Assembly (NCBI RefSeq): GCF_031846265.1
Contig: NZ_JAVRIA010000005.1
Span: 62,001-126,000, forward strand
Direction of reading: 5' to 3'
Length of the DNA: 64,000 bases
From: Microcosmobacter mediterraneus
GTDB taxonomy: Bacteria > Bacteroidota > Bacteroidia > Flavobacteriales > Flavobacteriaceae
Part shown: in pieces, positions 60,300 through 64,000 of the stretch
How positions within the stretch are numbered: the first letter of the stretch is position 1
Layout of the letters: each line of letters begins with the position of its first letter
Translations under genes and position numbers: made by a program
The notes under the pieces: generated by a model
Told to the model about the DNA's origin: nothing
Seen by the model: the letters and a program-made list of their open reading frames with translations, nothing else
Databases searched by the model: none

Positions 60300-61328
60300 T
60301 TAATAGTTACAAGGTTTAACTTCAGTACCTTCTTCAAACCCTTTTGGATTAATGAAAATTGTTTGGCCTTCAAGCTTTAATTCATAAGTAGCAACTTTTT
60401 CAGTAAATGGAGGAGGCGACTGACCATTGTGTGGTAAATATTGGTAACCATGCCAAGGACATGTTACACAACCATCAATTATTTTCCCTTCACCTAAAGG
60501 TCCGCCTTGATGCTTGCACACATTGTGAATCGCAGATAACTTTCCATCATATTTAAAAATTGCAACACGCTCATTATCTACAGTAAAAATTTTTGCTCTA
60601 TCGTCTTCAATATCATCGATATGGCAAACCTCAAGCCAACTGTCTTTTTCTTTTGTTTTGGCACGATCAATTTTAAGTTCCTTAAAAGCGGAAATTATAT
60701 GGAGACTTGCAACAATGATAAATCCAATGACCAATATCCCAATTGTAAAAAGTGATGTTTCTTGCTGAAATGCTCCCAAAAACACATGAGCGATAATTAG
60801 TATATAAGCAAAGTAAACGAGCATGTGTAGTCGTTTCCAAACTTTAGCTGATAAATTCGCTAAAAAGAAATCATGACTCGTAGAAGCCATAATAAATAGA
60901 ATAAGCAACGCTAAAAAACCTAATACTTGAAACGGAAAATTAGTTAACGAACCATAATTCATATTTGAGGTAAATAGAGAATAAATAGGATTGGTATCAC
61001 CTAGCGCATGAAATTGAAATGTGGAAAATCCTCCATGAATTAGTGCAGCCAAAAACATGCTAACGCCAAGATGCCTTCTATTGTAAAGAATAGGTAAGAA
61101 TTTTGAATTCAACCTAGTTAGTGGTCCAATAATCAATATGATGTGGAGCATTACTATCGCTAAAGAACCAAAAGATCTTATGATTAGTGTTTCTATGCTA
61201 GTTTCCGAATTAAAAATAAATGTGACAGCTGCAAAAACAATCACGTAGAATAGCATACTTAAAGCTATAATCTTATCATAGCGCTTTTTAAAAGGGTTCC
61301 AGATAACTAATTTATAATCTAATGCCAT
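60300..61328 (-). CDS. ferric-reductase-like membrane protein with C-terminal Rieske domain
   Basis: Protein of 342 residues. The N-terminal ~215 residues hold about six helices of the ferric reductase/MsrQ type, with candidate heme-b ligands His98, His168 and His181 (LIHGG, KRLHMLVY, IIAHVF). The C-terminal Rieske domain (about 230-330) has both ligand pairs: C271-x-H273 in CKHQGGPLG and C290-P-W-H293. It could pass electrons between a Rieske cluster and membrane heme or quinone. Its Rieske motif closely resembles that of the TPP enzyme upstream in the operon. Confidence 0.83.
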   Translation of the reverse strand: MALDYKLVIWNPFKKRYDKIIALSMLFYVIVFAAVTFIFNSETSIETLIIRSFGSLAIVMLHIILIIGPLTRLNSKFLPILYNRRHLGVSMFLAALIHGGFSTFQFHALGDTNPIYSLFTSNMNYGSLTNFPFQVLGFLALLILFIMASTSHDFFLANLSAKVWKRLHMLVYFAYILIIAHVFLGAFQQETSLFTIGILVIGFIIVASLHIISAFKELKIDRAKTKEKDSWLEVCHIDDIEDDRAKIFTVDNERVAIFKYDGKLSAIHNVCKHQGGPLGEGKIIDGCVTCPWHGYQYLPHNGQSPPPFTEKVATYELKLEGQTIFINPKGFEEGTEVKPCNY

Positions 61329-61729
61329 TAAAAAAGAAGTTTAGTTATTTCTGTTTCTTTAATTGAATCGTAAATTAAAATACCATAAGGTAATTCTGTT
61401 ATATTGAAATTATATAGTCCAACTGTTGTAAGCTGACCAATCAATTGACCTTTATTGCCTTGCGCATCAATCTCGTAAATTACAGAGGAAGGATGTTTTA
61501 ATGTTTTCTTTAGTATAATTTCGACAGAACTTTCAAACAAAGAAAGTTTTACAAGATTATTTTCAGCAACACTAATTGGATCCGACTTAAGAGATTTTAA
61601 TTCTTCTGAATGTGTAGCTTCCCAAGTAAATAGATTGAGATCTTTCACCGATAAAAACAGTATTGCTGGAACTATAAGCACGATTAATAACCAGACAAAT
61701 CCATGCCATTTACGTTGACTAGAATTCAT
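61328..61729 (-). CDS. small exported or membrane-anchored protein, unknown
   Basis: Protein of 133 residues. I start it at MNSSQRKWHGF (61729), 1 bp after the stop of the upstream gene; an earlier ATG would overlap that gene. One helix (about 10-28) is followed by a beta-rich domain without Cys or known motif. It overlaps the ferric-reductase gene by 1 bp, so it is translated with it and may be a partner subunit. Function unknown. Confidence 0.65.
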   Translation of the reverse strand: MNSSQRKWHGFVWLLIVLIVPAILFLSVKDLNLFTWEATHSEELKSLKSDPISVAENNLVKLSLFESSVEIILKKTLKHPSSVIYEIDAQGNKGQLIGQLTTVGLYNFNITELPYGILIYDSIKETEITKLLF

Positions 61730-61730
61730 A

Positions 61731-61940
61731 TCAATTAGTTTTAGATTTAAATAATTTACCAATTAAAAAAGGCCAAGTTGCCATAACACCTGGGAATAAT
61801 AAGATTCTAACTTTCTTCTTGCTGTCACTCATTAAAGGATCTATTTTAGGTGCTCTGAAAATGAAAAACAAACCAAATAAAAAACCAATTAAAAAATATA
61901 TGGCTAGAAACAGTAAGAAGACTTTGATTACTAATTCCAT
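61731..61940 (-). CDS. small membrane protein
   Basis: Protein of 69 residues with one clear helix (about 5-28) and a second hydrophobic patch near the ending FPGVMATWPFLIGKLF. It lies 1 bp before the next gene and 1 bp after the TPP-enzyme gene, so it is part of the operon. It may be a small subunit of the membrane redox complex; no family recognised. Confidence 0.62.
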   Translation of the reverse strand: MELVIKVFLLFLAIYFLIGFLFGLFFIFRAPKIDPLMSDSKKKVRILLFPGVMATWPFLIGKLFKSKTN

Positions 61941-61941
61941 A

Positions 61942-63891
61942 TTAAATCAAGTTTACATCGGCCATTATTTCTAAAACTGCTGGGCCAGATTGATTAAACA
62001 TATCTTTCATAACACTTTCTAATTGATTCTGATCTTCAACACGCTTTCCCCAAGCACCACATGATTGTGCAAAATCTGCAAAATTAGGATTGGATAGTGA
62101 TGTTTTCCAGACATCAAATTCACCAGCACGTTGTTCTTTAGATATCTTCCCTAACTCATGATTATTAATTACTATGAGTTTTGCATTCATATTGTATTTC
62201 ACTAATGTTGTTATCTCAGCTAAATATTGGCATAAACCTCCATCGCCAGCAACAGCAACAACTGGTCGAGAATCACCAACTGCTGTCCAAGCGCCAATAG
62301 CTGCTGGTAAAGCAAAGCCAATAGAGCCCAAATAACCTGACATTAAAAAATCTTGATTTGCTGGTTCAAAATAACGCCCAAATGAATAGGCATTATTACC
62401 AACATCTACACACATTACAGCATTGTCTGGTGTGAGCTTATTCATAGTTTCGAATACAGCTATAGAGCTAATGCCTTTATCAGAAGTTTCTAAGAGACGT
62501 TTTGCTTTTTCAGTTTTCCAAATTTTCCAACGTTCCGCTATTTCTTCAGTTTGATTAATTGTGTTTATTTCACCATTTAGTTCAGTGTTAAGAATAGCTA
62601 TTGTACGTGATATTTCACCAAAAACAGCAACATCTACCTTATGGAACTTACTCAAAGCTAACGGATCAAAATCAACTTGTATGATTGGTTTTTTTGGTGT
62701 AATTCCTGTGTGATTCGAAAAGGAAGCTCCAAATACAATAAGCAAATCACTTTCGTTCATAAACCATGAGGCTATTGGTGTTCCACTTCGTCCTAAAACG
62801 CCACCACCTAATGGGTGATTATCAGCAATGAGCCCTTTTCCTTTAAACGTCGTTACAACTGCAGCATTTAAACTTTCGGCAAATTTCACCACAGCTTCTT
62901 TATGCGCTCTTGCGCCATGACCCATTATGATAACAGGACGTTTTGAATTTTTAATGAGTTTAACAGCGTCGTTAACTGCCTCTATTGGTGGTGCAATCTC
63001 TAAAGAAGTGATGCGCTTTTCTGGTGTTTGTGCTTTTGAGTTGGGTTTAGCAGGTTGTTCCTGAACTTCATCAGGGAAAGTCAAATGCGAAACATCACGT
63101 TTTAAAATCGCATGTTTTATAGCCAATGACATAAGCTCTGCATGACGGCTATCACGCTGAACACGTTGGTTAAATTCAGCAACAGAATTAAAACCTTGAA
63201 CTAAATCTACTTCTTGAAAATTTCCTGTACCCACTACTTGTGTTTTTACCTGACCTGTTAATGCCAATATTGGAGCTCTATCAACTTTTGCATCCCAAAG
63301 TCCAGTATACATATTGGTAGCTCCTGGGCCAGCTATAGAAAAACATGCTGCAGGTTTTCCTGTTAATTTTCCATAAGCAGAAGCTGCAAATGCAGCAGCA
63401 CCTTCATGTCGAATACCATAGAAATTTAGGTTCCCTTTTTCTTCTTGTCTTCGCATGGCATCTGCAAAACCAAGATTAGAATGTCCAACCATTCCAAAGA
63501 CTTTAGTAACGCCCCAATTTACCATAGTTTCTACCATAATATCAGAAACAGTAGTTTTATGAGGTGCTTCTTCTTCTAATCCAACATAAATAGAATCACC
63601 TTCTTCTTTTACTGGAAAGGTGTCAATACCATCATCAAAGCTACCGGGAGGTTTGCCTGAACAAGGGTCGAAATCCCAACCATGCCAAGGACAACGTAAT
63701 AATCCATTTTCTATTGAACCTTCTCCTAATGGTCCACCTTGGTGTGGACAACGATTATCTAGTGCTGAAAACTTGCCTTTGTAATGTGTTAAACAAATGC
63801 CTTTATGATCTGCTGTAACTGTTTTTACTCGACCTTCAGGAAGCTCTTTTTTATTACTTAATACTTTATGCCAAATTATTTTTTTCTCCAT
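61942..63891 (-). CDS. Rieske-thiamine-diphosphate enzyme fusion (pyruvate oxidase/acetolactate synthase-like)
   Basis: Fusion protein of 649 residues. The N-terminal Rieske domain (1-105) has C48-x-H50 (CPHQGGPLGEG) and C67-x-x-H70 (CPWHGWDF). A full TPP enzyme follows (about 113-649): catalytic Glu163 in IRHEGAAAFAASAYGKLTG, AGPGATNMYTG, a central domain with VIIMGHGARAHK and a possible FAD/nucleotide region, and the TPP-binding GDGGLCQYLAEI to IVINN. The overall plan resembles PoxB or acetolactate synthase, which lack a Rieske domain. It heads the operon. The cluster may accept electrons from the keto-acid decarboxylation; the substrate is unknown. Confidence 0.88.
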   Translation of the reverse strand: MEKKIIWHKVLSNKKELPEGRVKTVTADHKGICLTHYKGKFSALDNRCPHQGGPLGEGSIENGLLRCPWHGWDFDPCSGKPPGSFDDGIDTFPVKEEGDSIYVGLEEEAPHKTTVSDIMVETMVNWGVTKVFGMVGHSNLGFADAMRRQEEKGNLNFYGIRHEGAAAFAASAYGKLTGKPAACFSIAGPGATNMYTGLWDAKVDRAPILALTGQVKTQVVGTGNFQEVDLVQGFNSVAEFNQRVQRDSRHAELMSLAIKHAILKRDVSHLTFPDEVQEQPAKPNSKAQTPEKRITSLEIAPPIEAVNDAVKLIKNSKRPVIIMGHGARAHKEAVVKFAESLNAAVVTTFKGKGLIADNHPLGGGVLGRSGTPIASWFMNESDLLIVFGASFSNHTGITPKKPIIQVDFDPLALSKFHKVDVAVFGEISRTIAILNTELNGEINTINQTEEIAERWKIWKTEKAKRLLETSDKGISSIAVFETMNKLTPDNAVMCVDVGNNAYSFGRYFEPANQDFLMSGYLGSIGFALPAAIGAWTAVGDSRPVVAVAGDGGLCQYLAEITTLVKYNMNAKLIVINNHELGKISKEQRAGEFDVWKTSLSNPNFADFAQSCGAWGKRVEDQNQLESVMKDMFNQSGPAVLEIMADVNLI

Positions 63892-63896
63892 GAGTA

Positions 63897-64000
63897 TTAT
63901 TTTAATAATTTATTTATGAGCCTTTCAACAGTTAAGCCTTGAGCAATGATTGAGAATACCACGACAACATAGGTTGCATAGACTATGATGTCTTTAATTT
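63897..64000 (-). CDS. C-terminal end of a CPA1-type Na+/H+ antiporter (partial)
   Basis: The last 34 codons of a gene continuing beyond the window. The fragment YATYVVVVFSIIAQGLTVER, then LINKLLK and stop, matches the last membrane helix of NhaP/CPA1 antiporters, which typically reads FSI.xQGLTl..l. It lies 5 bp before the start of the Rieske-TPP gene on the same strand, so it may be in the same transcript. Confidence 0.68.
   Translation of the reverse strand, partial: IKDIIVYATYVVVVFSIIAQGLTVERLINKLLK

Noticed and set aside
1..64000. Mobile elements, phage or RNA genes
   Set aside because: I saw no transposase, integrase, phage structural gene, tRNA or rRNA signature anywhere in the window.

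Overview
The window is AT-rich DNA with flavobacterial hallmarks: SusC/SusD pairs, type IX secretion (T9SS) C-terminal sorting domains, TAnnTTTG-type -7 promoter boxes, weak Shine-Dalgarno sequences and several TTG starts. It most likely comes from a marine, alginate-degrading member of the Flavobacteriaceae. I see no rRNA, tRNA, CRISPR array, insertion sequence or phage.

Layout. (1) 97-15931 is an alginate utilisation locus. It holds a T9SS-secreted protein, a lipoprotein with two PL7 alginate-lyase domains, a KdgF-like cupin, SusC/SusD, a PKD lipoprotein, a second PL7 lyase, a GntR/FCD regulator, a hexuronate-type MFS transporter, an SDR reductase, KDG kinase and KDPG aldolase. Alginate is cut and imported, and monomeric DEH goes to KDG, KDPG, then pyruvate plus glyceraldehyde-3-phosphate. 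Two TGGT-NN-ACCA operator-like palindromes lie before susC. (2) 16000-20400 has an EamA transporter, a small exported peptide, a TPR histidine kinase with a NarL-type regulator, and a possible sRNA. (3) 20401-33950 is mostly housekeeping: DUF456, a BlaI/BlaR1-like module with three matching operators, a TonB-C lipoprotein, a Bax inhibitor-1 protein, membrane glycosyltransferase and flippase-like genes, ruvC, hemW, a cyclase, DUF4230 and MmcQ/YjbR.

(4) 34117-39569 is a tight seven-gene signalling operon: lone receiver, H-NOX (heme/NO) protein, PAS kinase, FIST (NosP-like) protein, second kinase, Hpt protein and LytTR response regulator. (5) 39689-56925 looks like an exopolysaccharide or surface locus. 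It contains a T9SS protein, a YaiO-type outer-membrane protein, a STAS protein, a flippase, a GT4, a GH5-like enzyme, an Ig-like protein, a large PTPS-related membrane protein, a receiver-GT2 fusion, a degenerate GT and ManA. A recurring motif, ACCAyyCGTCkA, often followed by a similar half-site 21-22 bp on, lies 90-120 bp upstream of five genes: the first gene of the signalling operon and four genes of the surface locus. I infer that the LytTR regulator binds it, which would make regions 4 and 5 one NO-responsive regulon. This is the strongest candidate for an undescribed system here.

(6) 56983-58369 holds PhnA, DUF1272 and a second STAS protein. (7) 58411-63891, on the minus strand, is a compact seven-gene redox operon. 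It combines a Rieske-TPP enzyme fusion, a ferric-reductase-like membrane protein with its own Rieske domain, a Cys-rich-motif protein, a YHS protein and a LysE exporter; its substrate is unknown. The window ends inside an antiporter-like gene.
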